Shown: piece by piece, positions 8,126-17,129 of the stretch | Position numbering within the stretch: the stretch's first letter is position 1 | Layout of the letters: every line of letters starts with the position of its first letter | Assembly (NCBI GenBank): GCA_026991755.1 | Contig: JALXAX010000074.1 | Span: 1 to 64,000 of the forward strand | Source: Thiotrichaceae bacterium | GTDB lineage: Bacteria; Pseudomonadota; Gammaproteobacteria; Thiotrichales; Thiotrichaceae | Length of the DNA stretch: 64,000 bases | Direction of reading: 5' to 3' | Notes under the pieces: model-generated | What the model saw: the letters and a program-made list of their open reading frames with translations, nothing else | Told to the model about the DNA's origin: nothing | Database searches by the model: none | Program-made: the position numbers and the translations under genes

Positions 8126-9283
8126 ATGACACCCGTTCCACTCAGCTTATATATCCACTTTCCTTGGTGTTTACATAAATGTCCTTACTGTGATTTCAAT
8201 TCACATCAAGTTCCAAAAGACACTCCTGAAGATCGGTATATTCAAGCCTTGCTACGAGATTTAGAGCAGGAGCTACCTGCTATTTGGGGGCGTCCATTAC
8301 ATACTGTTTTTATTGGGGGTGGCACGCCAAGCCTGATATCTTCCAAAGGTATGCGCACGCTAATGCAGGGTATTAATGCACTGCTTCCCATGCGACCTAC
8401 TATGGAAATCACACTAGAAGCGAATCCTGGCACCTTTGAACAAGAGCGCTTTGATGCCTATCGACAAGCAGGGATAACCCGCTTATCTATCGGTATTCAG
8501 AGTTACAACCCGCAACAGTTACAAAAACTTGAGCGTGTTCATAACAGCCAAGAGGCACACCAAGCCGCGAAAATAGCAAAACAAGCGGGTTTTGATAACT
8601 TCAACCTTGATCTCATGTTTGGCCTTCCGCAGCAAACACTCGTACAAGCATTGGATGATTTACAACAAGCCATCGACCACCAACCTCCTCATCTGTCGTG
8701 GTATCAACTGACTTTGGAACCTAATACTTTATTCCACCATCACCCCCCCAACTTGCCTGATAACGATGATATCGCTGACTTTCAGGATGTAGGCATTGAG
8801 TTGCTGTCGCAAAACGGATATAGCCAATATGAAGTATCCGCTTATGCACAACCCCATAAACACTGCGCCCATAACAGAAACTACTGGGAGTTTGGCGATT
8901 ACATCGGAATAGGAGCGGGCGCGCATGGGAAGATCACCACAGGAAACCGCATCGTAAGAACCATGAAACCCAAGCATCCTGAAACCTATATAGACGCTTG
9001 TATTAATGGCATAAAAAACGGAGAAAAAACGACCATTCGATCAGTCGAAACGGAGCTATCTGATAAAGATAAATGCTTTGAATTTATGCTAAATGGTTTA
9101 CGTTTGAAGAATGGAATTAGTAAAAACTTGTTTTTACAACGTGCTTTTTTACCTCTTGATGCTTTAATAGAAGGCGTGGATAAAGCTAAAGCCAAGGGAT
9201 TATTATTAGAAACAGAAAGCCATTATCAATTAACACCGAAAGGCTGGAATTTTCTTAATGAGGCGGTTGAGTGCTTCCTTTAA
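8126..9283 (+). CDS. hemW: HemW-like radical SAM heme chaperone
   Basis: 385 residues, close to HemW of E. coli. The radical-SAM cluster motif CLHKCPYC (CxxxCxxC) lies near residue 15 after YIHFPW. GGGTPS (about 65-70) and the strand LEANPG follow. The short N-terminus, with CxxxCxxC directly followed by DFNSH, is the HemW type and not the oxygen-independent coproporphyrinogen oxidase HemN, which is longer. HemW binds heme and is thought to deliver it to target proteins. It follows rsmA by 13 nt. The call as HemW rather than HemN rests on length and cluster context. Confidence 0.9.
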   Translation: MTPVPLSLYIHFPWCLHKCPYCDFNSHQVPKDTPEDRYIQALLRDLEQELPAIWGRPLHTVFIGGGTPSLISSKGMRTLMQGINALLPMRPTMEITLEANPGTFEQERFDAYRQAGITRLSIGIQSYNPQQLQKLERVHNSQEAHQAAKIAKQAGFDNFNLDLMFGLPQQTLVQALDDLQQAIDHQPPHLSWYQLTLEPNTLFHHHPPNLPDNDDIADFQDVGIELLSQNGYSQYEVSAYAQPHKHCAHNRNYWEFGDYIGIGAGAHGKITTGNRIVRTMKPKHPETYIDACINGIKNGEKTTIRSVETELSDKDKCFEFMLNGLRLKNGISKNLFLQRAFLPLDALIEGVDKAKAKGLLLETESHYQLTPKGWNFLNEAVECFL

Positions 9284-9437
9284 ATGCTTATCAAGTAGAG
9301 CACACTAGTGACGTTACTTTCCCACTTATGAATATTTCCTTGAAGCATCAAACCTGTTACCTTAAGTCAACAGCATAGCTATTTTTATTCGCTATCTTCG
9401 TATAGAATCCCCATCACAGTTTGCTTTCCATTATATT

Positions 9438-9989
9438 ATGACCTCAATACTCGTACAAAAACACCCTATTAAAGGTACTCGTGAATTTCAACTTGTCGAT
9501 GATGAAATTCAGTACACTTTCAAGTCTCCCTTCAAAACCAATTCGCTATGTGTTCTTTTTTCTGTATTGGATCCAGAGCCCATTATCTCTGGTTCTACAC
9601 TTTCATTTATAAGTAAAGTGAATAATGAACCACTGGTAGAAATGTTCCTTGATAAGCCAGACAAGAAGACATTCGATCAGTTTGTTAAAAACGTACAGCT
9701 GAAAATTATTGAAAATGATTTTGGTCGTTTTCGCGTTGGAGAAAAAGGAATTGATGTAGATATCGCAAGGCTGGATGAATCTATTGAGATGCTGCAGAAA
9801 AACGTAGACCCAAACGAAATTGAATTATTACTATCCGCATTAGTTGAACTTCAAACAAAACCCGATAACATTCAATACCAGAAAAATGTCGCTGATGCGT
9901 TTAATGATCTTGGTTTTGCTCAAAGCCAAGTAATCATTTATGCACCCTATATCAACTTTATGTTTTCTGGGTACAAATATTCCTTGTGA
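9438..9989 (+). CDS. Hypothetical protein, unknown function
   Basis: 183 residues, no signal peptide or membrane segment. The first 80 residues look like mixed beta strands (REFQLVDDEIQYTFKSPF, CVLFSVLDPEPI). The centre (about 110-165) looks helical (IARLDESIEMLQKNV, EIELLLSALVEL). The end is aromatic and hydrophobic (YAPYINFMFSGYKYSL). I recognise no family. The gene ends 22 nt before the glutaredoxin start, so the pair may form a transcription unit. There is no convincing Shine-Dalgarno. Amino-acid composition is ordinary for a cytosolic protein. Confidence 0.65.
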   Translation: MTSILVQKHPIKGTREFQLVDDEIQYTFKSPFKTNSLCVLFSVLDPEPIISGSTLSFISKVNNEPLVEMFLDKPDKKTFDQFVKNVQLKIIENDFGRFRVGEKGIDVDIARLDESIEMLQKNVDPNEIELLLSALVELQTKPDNIQYQKNVADAFNDLGFAQSQVIIYAPYINFMFSGYKYSL

Positions 9990-10011
9990 TACACATATTC
10001 AAACGAGACAA

Positions 10012-10308
10012 ATGACTATGCCCACAAAAATAGAAGTATATGGCACGACCACTTGTAGTAAATGCGTTAGTGTCCGAGAGTTTTTGGATACGAAAAATAT
10101 CAAATATACTGCATATATGATTGACTTGATGCCACTTGAAAAAGACGAAATGATTCAGCGCACTGGACTCAAATATTATCCCCAAATATTCATTAATGGT
10201 AAGTATATAGGGGGAGAAGAAGAGCTTCTTATGCTGGATTACGAAGGGAAGTTGCAAGCGTTATTGGCTGTTTCATTTAACCTGACCCATGACTCCACTA
10301 CGGCATAG
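10012..10308 (+). CDS. Dithiol glutaredoxin-like protein
   Basis: 98 residues with a thioredoxin fold. IEVYGTTTCSKC carries a CSKC redox pair near residue 16. The cis-Pro stretch YYPQIFING and the GSH-binding-like GGEEELLMLD follow. The start at 10012 (GAGAC upstream) avoids the overlap with the preceding gene that an upstream ATG at 9940 would force. It is probably a small cytosolic thiol reductase. The last residues (about FNLTHDSTTA) are encoded by DNA that resembles one end of the family F inverted-repeat element, so the C-terminus appears to have been altered by insertion and later decay. The stop TAG lies in that same remnant. Confidence 0.85.
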   Translation: MTMPTKIEVYGTTTCSKCVSVREFLDTKNIKYTAYMIDLMPLEKDEMIQRTGLKYYPQIFINGKYIGGEEELLMLDYEGKLQALLAVSFNLTHDSTTA

Positions 10309-10316
10309 AGAATAAA
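10280..10316. repeat. Remnant end of family F element
   Basis: The sequence acctgacccatgactccact, followed by acggcatagagaataa, resembles the left end of the full element at 51217 (acctgaatccgtgacttcac, then tacggcatagggaataa). Only one end is present. It supplies the last codons and the stop of the glutaredoxin gene. Confidence 0.6.
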
Positions 10317-10367
10317 TTAAATAGTGTAACTACCCATTGTTAACTAACCTCCAACAGGAGAACAATA

Positions 10368-10892
10368 ATGGGAACAACAATGAACGAAAAGAAGCTAAAA
10401 GTACTAGCAAATGAGCTAGCCAAAGACCTTAAAACACCAGAAGATTTAACTGAACTGACAGCACAAACTCGCAAAAATAACAGTAGAAGCAGCGTTAAAT
10501 GCAGAGCTAGATCATCACCTTGGTTACACTCATTCAAAGCATAAAGGTCACCAATCATGTGATAGCCGCAATGGCTATAGCACTAATACGCTCAAAGGCA
10601 ATCATGGCTCTATTGAAATACAAACACCCCGTGATAGCAATGCCAGTTTTGAACCTCAAATCGTTTCCAAGTGTCAAACACGTATCACAGGAATGATGAT
10701 CAATTGCTAACGCTTTATACCAAAGGCATGAGTACACATGATATTAAGTAGTGCTTTTCTATGACATGTTTGCTGTAGAAATATCTGCAGGTCTTATCTC
10801 TAAAAAATGGACGATGCAAAGACAAAACTGGAAACTCGGCAATGAATCATTTTATGATCGAATTTGAAGAGCAATTAGCTCCTTATCTTTAA
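10368..10892 (+). pseudogene. IS256-family transposase remnant, frameshifted and internally deleted
   Basis: The start has a good ribosome site (AGGAG) and encodes MNEKKLKVLANELAKDL. A one-base shift near 10470 moves the frame to VEAALNAELDHHLGYT, HKGHQSCDSRNGYS and IEIQTPRDSNASFEPQIV, which are typical of IS256/Mutator transposases. A further shift near 10695 leads to LLTLYTKGMSTHDI and VEISAGLISK. The text then jumps to NHFMIEFEEQLAPYL and a stop at 10892, resembling the family C-terminus, so the catalytic centre (several hundred bp) is missing. Not functional. Confidence 0.85.
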
Positions 10893-10909
10893 TGGGTAGT
10901 TGCAGAGAA

Positions 10910-11308
10910 TTATTTACAGGCTCTGGCGCATTTGATGAGTCTATTTTCTATATGACGTTCTCTCAGCCAGTTGTCATGCGCTTCACTGAGATAAGCACTA
11001 TCGGCATAGACCGCAGACTCGTTGCCATCAAGTAAATCAGTGAAGCATTTGGAATCATGAACATTGCCCGCTGAGTAGTCGGTAGATTTGAAAAGACCGT
11101 CTTCTTCAACATTAATATGAGCTTTAAAACCGTAAGAGACCTTTGCGCTTCCGCAAGCTTTTATGCCTATGAGGCTCGCTGGATAATTTGCAAAAAATCT
11201 TAATAACTGTGCTCGTTTTAATTTTTTCTTGATAATTTTTCCATCGCGATCATGTGTATATAAGTGGAAAATACTCTTTGCTATATTTAAGCCAATTACA
11301 CTATCCTT
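10910..11308 (-). pseudogene. Chimeric open frame: IS110 N-terminus fused in frame to IS5 transposase segment
   Basis: Read on the minus strand from 11308 to the stop at 10910, 132 codons are open but lack an in-frame ATG. The first about 52 residues match IS110-type transposases (VIGLNIAKSIFHLYTHD, LKRAQLLRFFANYPASL, IGIKACGSA). From there the frame continues as an IS5-type core (KVSYGFKAHINVEEDG, AGNVHDSKCF, AVYADSAYLSEAH). The join lies at ACGSAK. It is most simply a deletion that fused two degraded elements. Expression is unlikely. Confidence 0.75.
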
Positions 11309-11380
11309 TCATGTTGGACTCCTCTTTTTTTCTGTTATCGATGTAATTTCGGAGTGGTGCATTATGACACCGTGTCCATA

Positions 11381-11459
11381 TCATCAGGGTACTGCTTGAG
11401 GTAGCCTGAGCGGAGTCGAAGGCGGTGCTTGTATGTGAAGACTTTTGCAACCATTAATA
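11381..11459. repeat. Partial family E element
   Basis: The right half of the palindromic element seen complete at 29191-29319: cctgagcggagtcgaaggcg and gtgcttgtatgtgaagact, ending gcaaccattaata. The left arm is missing. It sits between the two IS5-derived pieces. Confidence 0.75.
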
Positions 11460-11460
11460 T

Positions 11461-11859
11461 AAAGCGACTGTTCAGCCAGCTGAGCATTAATCTCAGACAG
11501 TAGCTTATCCATCAGTGAAAGAGATTCCAGTGTCTGGTGAAATCACCAGAAGCTACTATGGTCAGGAACGGATTCAGAAATATCCAGATCAATGAAACGA
11601 CAAAAAGAAGGTCCCGTGCCAGTTGTTATTCTAAGGCGGGGTCACTGAGCTTGTACCAACTTTGCAGCAACAGCGCTTTGAACATGAGTAAAGGAGGCCA
11701 AGCCTTTTCTCCTTTAGATTTATTGTGTATCTGAGAAAGCTAACCTTCAATGCGTGACCAGTCGATTAAATGGTTCACATCATCTAGCTCATGTAAGGCG
11801 GCATGATCGATCAAAAAGGCGTTTGCAAAACTTTGTTATTCTAGTGATTTCCATGCCAT
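11461..11859 (-). pseudogene. IS5-family transposase N-terminal remnant (DUF772 region)
   Basis: On the minus strand from ATG 11859: MAWKSLE, then a stop, then NAFLIDHAALHELDDVNHLI, DWSRIEG, another stop, KGEKAWPPLLMFKALLLQSW, YKLSDPALE, a further stop and a shift, and DLDISESVPDHSSF. These are the recognisable N-terminal blocks of IS5 transposases, broken by at least three stops or shifts. An IS5-type end lies upstream at 11921-11936. Not functional. Confidence 0.85.
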
Positions 11860-11942
11860 TGTGGGATGCTCCTTGTGTTGAAGCCTTTAGTTTCTCAAAT
11901 TTCTATCTTTGAGGGAGTCTTTCGTGCAAAGGTCTCAAAATA

Positions 11943-14231
11943 CTATTTAAGTTCTAACTTAGCAACATTACTGTTGTCTTGCCAAGAGTCACCATAGTCG
12001 TAGTCATATCCATAGCCAGATTTCTTACCTTCTCTTGCTTTGGTAAGCACAAAGCCAATGACATTACCGTAACCCATTTTCAAGCGCTCTATTGCACCTA
12101 AAATGTGTTTCTTTTCAGTTTCATGGCTCGCGACAACAAATAGTGTTGCGGTTGATCTATTAGATAATACTAAAGCGTCAGCAAGTCCCATTACAGGGGG
12201 AGAGTCAATGATGACAAGGTCATAAGCATCGGCAGCTTGTTTTAGTAAATCGAGCATTGCATTACTAGATAAAAAGTCAGCAGGGTTGGATGTAAATGGC
12301 CCTGATGTAATAGCGGTTAACCCTGGTATATGTGTATTTGTTTCGATTTCACTTACACTGGCTTCTTCACTAATGTAGTTACTAAGACCCACCTTATTTT
12401 TCAGTTTTAGATATTTATGTAATGAAGGTTTACGTAAGTCAGCATCAATAAGTAAGACAGATTTTCCTGATTGAGCAAATACGATAGCAAGGTTTATAGC
12501 CGTGTTACTTTTACCTTCGCCAGAGCTAGAGCTAGTTAAGTGTAGCAGCTTAGGTACGCCTTCAGGAGTGGCAAACAACATATTAGTACGCAAAGATCTA
12601 AATGCTTCTGCAATCGCCGAAGATGTTTGTTCTGTCACTAGAACGGCTTGCCGCTGATTCTTTTTTTGGCTTGATAGTCTAATGTTTGGAAAAATTCCAA
12701 GTACAGGAAGGTCTGTAAGTTTTTTGAGATCATCCACAGATTTAATTCGATCATCTGAATGTTCTAACAGCAGTGCAAGTAGGCTACCAAGCATTAAACC
12801 AAGTAATATACCGATGATTAAGTTTAATTTTGTATTGGGCTTGTACTTTTTGAAGGGGTCAAATGCAGTATCAACGATTGAAACGTTGTTAGTACCAACA
12901 CCCCCAGCTACTCCCACCTCTTTCAAGCGTTGTAGCAAGCCTTCGTACAGCTCTCTATTCGTTTGTACTTCACGCTGTAAGGTATTGTGGCCTAAACTGC
13001 GGTCACGAGAATCAAGTAAACGTGCCTTCTCACGACTGAGCTCAGCTTTAAGCTCTTTTTCACGCTGAGTAGCCGCAATAAATCTTGACTTTAAATCCTG
13101 ACTTGCCCCTGATTTAACCAGCTTTAGCTCTCTATTAAGACTTGATTGGGTGGAACGAATTTGGTTTTGCAGCTCACGCATAAGCGGGTAGCTGGGTTTA
13201 TAAATTTGTAAATTTTCTTGATATTTTGTACGTAACCGTTGTAAGTCAGCTTTTAGTGTTTGAATAACGACATTGTCAAGTGAGCGAATAGCACCTGATG
13301 CACCACCTCGTTGTCTATAAGCTGCTTCTGCATCAATGCGTGATTTCTTAGCTTCTGCATAGGCTCTATTAATAACTTCCAAACTATCTGCAATTAATGT
13401 TTTTTTACCACCTGTATTTATAATACCCTTTTCACGTTCATGCTTAACAAGCCGTGCTTCCGACTCTTGCAGTTTACTTTTTACAAGTACTAGTTGCTCT
13501 CTTAGCAGCTTTTTAGCATCATCTGCAGCATTAATTCTTCCATCAATATTCATTTTGATGAAGTTTGTAGTTAGGCTGTTCACAATCGCTGAAGCAAGTT
13601 TTGGGTCTTTTGCCTCATAATAGATATTCACAAGCTGAGACTTTCCGACAGGTTCTATAGTTAGTCCTTTAATAAAGGCAAGTTCTGCAGGGGGTAGAGT
13701 GGGTTTTCCCGATAAATTATCTTCTTTGTTAGATTTAATTTTCTCTTTTATATCGGCTATAAAACCAGCATAGAATGGCTTGGACTTTTTTTCATTCTCT
13801 TCATTTAACAAAGTAGCTTCCAAGTCCAAGCTATCGATGACACGTTTAGCTAAAGCACGACTTTTAAGAAGTTTATACTGTGTTTGCATAAATTCTTTAG
13901 TTTCTTGATAACCCTTGGTTGCAGAGACGCCAAAATCAACTATTTGTTTATCATTGGGGTCAATTTTTATGGTGGCTTGAGCACGGTAAATCGGCGTCAT
14001 AGAAAGTGAAATTAACAGAGAAATAAGAGCCATTAGCCCAGCTATTCCGGCAATAAACCATTTTCTACGCCCCAAAGATGCTAATAAGTCTCTTACATCA
14101 GAATCTTTACTTGTTCCAACAGGTGGTTGGGTTGGATAACGATTTAGTGGTTCGTTGCTGATGGGTGAAATCGCTGTAGAGCTTGCATTACTGTCTAGGG
14201 CAATAATCTGAGTGTCGTATTGTTGTTTCAT
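11943..14231 (-). CDS. Polysaccharide chain-length / BY-kinase (Wzc-like) protein 1
   Basis: 762 residues from ATG 14231 (a TTG 9 nt upstream is less likely). The N-terminal Wzz domain has a membrane helix near residues 55-75 and a coiled-coil periplasmic part with an RYQENLQIYKPSYPLM-type PCP motif, followed by a second helix near 465-485. The cytoplasmic tyrosine autokinase has Walker A SSSGEGKSNTA, Walker A' LLIDADLRKPS, Walker B VIIDSPPVMG and a C-terminal tyrosine cluster (GYGYDYDYGD). Such proteins control polymerisation and export of capsule or exopolysaccharide by cycles of autophosphorylation. The upstream gene on the same strand is a paralogue. No wza exporter or wzb phosphatase gene is in the window. 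Confidence 0.93.
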   Translation of the reverse strand: MKQQYDTQIIALDSNASSTAISPISNEPLNRYPTQPPVGTSKDSDVRDLLASLGRRKWFIAGIAGLMALISLLISLSMTPIYRAQATIKIDPNDKQIVDFGVSATKGYQETKEFMQTQYKLLKSRALAKRVIDSLDLEATLLNEENEKKSKPFYAGFIADIKEKIKSNKEDNLSGKPTLPPAELAFIKGLTIEPVGKSQLVNIYYEAKDPKLASAIVNSLTTNFIKMNIDGRINAADDAKKLLREQLVLVKSKLQESEARLVKHEREKGIINTGGKKTLIADSLEVINRAYAEAKKSRIDAEAAYRQRGGASGAIRSLDNVVIQTLKADLQRLRTKYQENLQIYKPSYPLMRELQNQIRSTQSSLNRELKLVKSGASQDLKSRFIAATQREKELKAELSREKARLLDSRDRSLGHNTLQREVQTNRELYEGLLQRLKEVGVAGGVGTNNVSIVDTAFDPFKKYKPNTKLNLIIGILLGLMLGSLLALLLEHSDDRIKSVDDLKKLTDLPVLGIFPNIRLSSQKKNQRQAVLVTEQTSSAIAEAFRSLRTNMLFATPEGVPKLLHLTSSSSGEGKSNTAINLAIVFAQSGKSVLLIDADLRKPSLHKYLKLKNKVGLSNYISEEASVSEIETNTHIPGLTAITSGPFTSNPADFLSSNAMLDLLKQAADAYDLVIIDSPPVMGLADALVLSNRSTATLFVVASHETEKKHILGAIERLKMGYGNVIGFVLTKAREGKKSGYGYDYDYGDSWQDNSNVAKLELK

Positions 14232-14559
14232 TATTTGCAAACCTTACTATTGCAATTTTTATTAAGAATGTATGCACAATCTTTGCTAAATAGCTGAAGT
14301 ACTTCACTGACTAGCAACTTAAGCTATACATTGATTCTCTGATGATTTTACTAGAATACTAATGTAATAAAGCTAGCTGAGGTTGATAAGAGTGAACACG
14401 TTAAATATTTACACACTATATAATAGTACAATTATAATTCCATGGAAACACGACGAGTAGCATCGAATTTATGAGGGCAAGGTAAATTATTAACTTTCAG
14501 CATGATATCTTATTATTAGACCTGATTTGTATAATTAATACGTATCATGACATCGGTGT
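14232..14559. other. Intergenic region between the two BY-kinase genes
   Basis: About 330 bp, strongly AT-rich, with no gene seen. It presumably carries the promoter of the downstream kinase gene (minus strand), because a fold-back element at 14561-14725 separates it from the upstream paralogue. I could not single out a promoter. Confidence 0.4.
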
Positions 14560-14560
14560 C

Positions 14561-14725
14561 TAGGAGCTTGTCCGAAAACTAAGAAGCTACTACAAATCTC
14601 TGAACATCATAATTTGACCTCATTGAAATCGTTAAATAGCTACGGCTATTCGCCCCTTCCAATAATCTCAGGTTATGATGCTCCTGTGATTTTCGTTACG
14701 CTTCCAGTTCTCGGACAAGCTCCTA
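14561..14725. repeat. Family B inverted-repeat element (MITE-like), 165 bp
   Basis: Ends taggagcttgtccgaaaact (14561) and agttctcggacaagctccta (14706-14725) are inverted repeats with one mismatch in 20, flanked by TA on both sides. The middle holds the palindromic core atagctacggctat shared with family C. No open frame. Its right edge forms the stop codon of the BY-kinase 2 gene. Confidence 0.9.
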
Positions 14726-17011
14726 GGGGGTAGAAATATGCTCACCACCATAATCATAAATATAGCTTGATGACCTCTGTTTACGAGCCTTGGTGAAAGC
14801 AAAACCAATAACGTTTCCATAACCCATGCGAATACGAGATAAAGCATTACTTAGCTGACTCTTTGTGGTTTGATGGCTTGCAACCACTAATAAGGTAGCT
14901 GTTGAACGGTTAGCTAAAACTAAAGAGTCTGCTAGACCGACGACGGGTGGGGAGTCTACAACAACGAGATCATATTTATCAGATGCTTGCTTGAGTAAAG
15001 TGACCATTTCATCACTGGATAACAGATCTGCAGGTGTTGATTGAACGGCTTCGCCAGCTATTACTGTTAGGTTGTTAATAGGTGTGGGTGTTTCCATGTC
15101 GTTGAGATGTCTACCTTCTATCAAGCCTGTCGCGAGGTTGGTTGTGTTTTCTAGTTGTAAATAACGTTGAATAGAAGGTTTTCTGAGATCAGCATCAATC
15201 AGCAAAACAGATTTCTTAGTTTGGGCAAAAACACTTGCTAGGTTAAGAGCGGTGCTACTTTTTCCTTCATTGGCTTCTGAGCTTGTAATATGCAAAATCT
15301 TTGGTGTTCCTTCGGCTGTTGCAAATTGCATGTTAGTTCGTAGTGACCTATAAGCTTCTGCCATAGATGAAGCGGCATTTTCAATAACGAGACTAAATCC
15401 ACGCTTTTTGGTAAGCTCCTTGGAAAAAGGAAAAATACCCAAGATAGGTAGGTCGGATATTTTTGCTATATCCTCTACAGACTTAATACGCTCATCTTTA
15501 TGTCCTAGTAGGAGCACTAATAAAGAGGAAGAAAAGAATCCTAACAAAGCGCCTAGTAATAAATTAACTTGAGTATTTGGGCTATGCTGGGAAAAAGGAG
15601 GAACGGCCGGATCAATAACAGAAATATTGTTTTTATCGACACCGCCAGCAACTTTCACTTCTTTTTGACGTTTTAACAAGTTCTCATACAAATTACGACT
15701 AGCCTCAACTTCATGTTGTAAAGATTGATATTCAATGGTGTTATCTCTAGAGGCTATAGCTTCTAATTTAACTTTATTGAGCTCCTGAGTAAGAGCAGCT
15801 TCATTGCGGCGTGCGATATCTAGACGAGTTTTTGATGGGTTAATGGTTGATTGAGCAGCGATAGCAGTATTATATGAATCTTTCAGGCGCTTTTTCTCAG
15901 TACTAATATCTTTTTTAACCTGATTTATTTTGCCTTGAATCTCTGTCATCAGAGGGTATGCAGGCTTATAAATTTTTAGGTTTTCTTGGTAGGATTTGTT
16001 AAGAGACTGAAGTTGTTTATTTAAAGCGGTAAGCGATGGGCTGGTAGTAACCCTCTTAATTTTATTTGTGGACTTTGGCGTGTAGGCAGCTTCTGCAGCA
16101 ATGCGTGCTTGAGTAGCTCCCGATAATGCTATATTTAATTGGCTGAGCTTTTGGTCTATAAGTGTTTGATTGCCCGTATTAACAATGCCTTTACGTTTTT
16201 CAAAAGCAATCATTGATTGTTCGGTTTGTTGAAGCTTAGCTTTCGCCTCGGCTATTTCGTCTTTTAGAAATGATTTTGCATGCGATGCAGAGTCAAGTCT
16301 CCCATCAAGGTTCATCGTGATGAAGTTTTGGATGAGGCTATTAACGATAGTCGATGAAAGTTCTGGATCTTCAGCATCGTATGCGACATTAACAAGGTAT
16401 GATTTACCCATGGGTTCAATATGTAGGCGATCCGTAAAAGACTGTTCTAGCGTAGAGGCTTGAGGACGACCAGGTTGTGACACAATGGTTTTGTTAGGAT
16501 CACTTTTAGTGCCTCTCAGAATGTCTTTTAATTGTTGTAATTGTTTGGCAAAGAAGGGGTTAGCAGTCTCAGTAGTTTGCGTTTGAGTAATAGATTGAGT
16601 TGAGTTTAAGTCAAGACTATCAATAACCTTTCGTGCCAAGGAGTTGCTTTTTAGGAGCTTGAGCTGTGTACGAAAATATTGCTCAGTCTTGGAAGCACCA
16701 CCACCTGAGACCTCAAAATCCAACAATTTATTTTCTTCTGGAGATATTTTAATGATTGCACTGGCGCGATAGAGAGGAATAGTTGATAGAGTGACTAATA
16801 AACTGATTAATACGCCCAATAATGTTAACGCAAGTATTAAGCCTTTACGTTCGTATAAGGTTTGCAATAAATCACGTAGCTCGGTGTCTTTTTTCTTATT
16901 GTCAGTGGAGCCATAAGTACCAGCTATCTGTGGTTGTGCATGCTGGGTGCTGATGCTCGTATTGTTGGAGCTATCAATTTCAATTATTTGAGTATCTTGA
17001 TGTGTATTCAT
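14723..17011 (-). CDS. Polysaccharide chain-length / BY-kinase (Wzc-like) protein 2
   Basis: 762 residues from ATG 17011. Same plan as its downstream paralogue: Wzz domain with membrane helix near 60-80, long coiled coils, NLKIYKPAYPLMTEIQ motif, second helix near 470-490, then Walker A SSEANEGKSSTA, A' LLIDADLRKPS and Walker B VVVDSPPVVG. The tyrosine tail is short (SSSYIYDYGGEHISTP). The stop TAG consists of a TA plus the first G of the family B element, so the C-terminus was probably cut or replaced by that insertion. Some phosphorylatable tyrosines remain. The two paralogues are clearly diverged, so the duplication is not recent. Confidence 0.93.
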   Translation of the reverse strand: MNTHQDTQIIEIDSSNNTSISTQHAQPQIAGTYGSTDNKKKDTELRDLLQTLYERKGLILALTLLGVLISLLVTLSTIPLYRASAIIKISPEENKLLDFEVSGGGASKTEQYFRTQLKLLKSNSLARKVIDSLDLNSTQSITQTQTTETANPFFAKQLQQLKDILRGTKSDPNKTIVSQPGRPQASTLEQSFTDRLHIEPMGKSYLVNVAYDAEDPELSSTIVNSLIQNFITMNLDGRLDSASHAKSFLKDEIAEAKAKLQQTEQSMIAFEKRKGIVNTGNQTLIDQKLSQLNIALSGATQARIAAEAAYTPKSTNKIKRVTTSPSLTALNKQLQSLNKSYQENLKIYKPAYPLMTEIQGKINQVKKDISTEKKRLKDSYNTAIAAQSTINPSKTRLDIARRNEAALTQELNKVKLEAIASRDNTIEYQSLQHEVEASRNLYENLLKRQKEVKVAGGVDKNNISVIDPAVPPFSQHSPNTQVNLLLGALLGFFSSSLLVLLLGHKDERIKSVEDIAKISDLPILGIFPFSKELTKKRGFSLVIENAASSMAEAYRSLRTNMQFATAEGTPKILHITSSEANEGKSSTALNLASVFAQTKKSVLLIDADLRKPSIQRYLQLENTTNLATGLIEGRHLNDMETPTPINNLTVIAGEAVQSTPADLLSSDEMVTLLKQASDKYDLVVVDSPPVVGLADSLVLANRSTATLLVVASHQTTKSQLSNALSRIRMGYGNVIGFAFTKARKQRSSSYIYDYGGEHISTP

Positions 17012-17129
17012 TAGATTTAATTTGTAATTCTTGGGGAAAGCCGCAGGGTGATTCTAGTCTATTTATGAGTATTAATACAGTCTAATATAGAGACAATTGA
17101 ATTTGTTGACCTTTTATCTAATTGCTCGG

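Larger units (their letters stand above)
10368..11936. mobile_element. Insertion-sequence graveyard
   Basis: About 1.57 kb of decayed mobile DNA: an IS256 remnant (+), an IS110/IS5 chimeric frame (-), part of family E element, and an IS5-family N-terminal remnant (-) ending in an IS5-type terminal sequence (ttcgtgcaaaggtctc at 11921-11936). None has an intact transposase. The right end stops 6 bp short of the stop codon of the BY-kinase gene, leaving that gene intact. Confidence 0.8.

Noticed and set aside
9940-10011. Longer N-terminus of the glutaredoxin
   Set aside because: It would overlap the upstream gene by 50 nt in another frame and adds residues not in keeping with the glutaredoxin fold.
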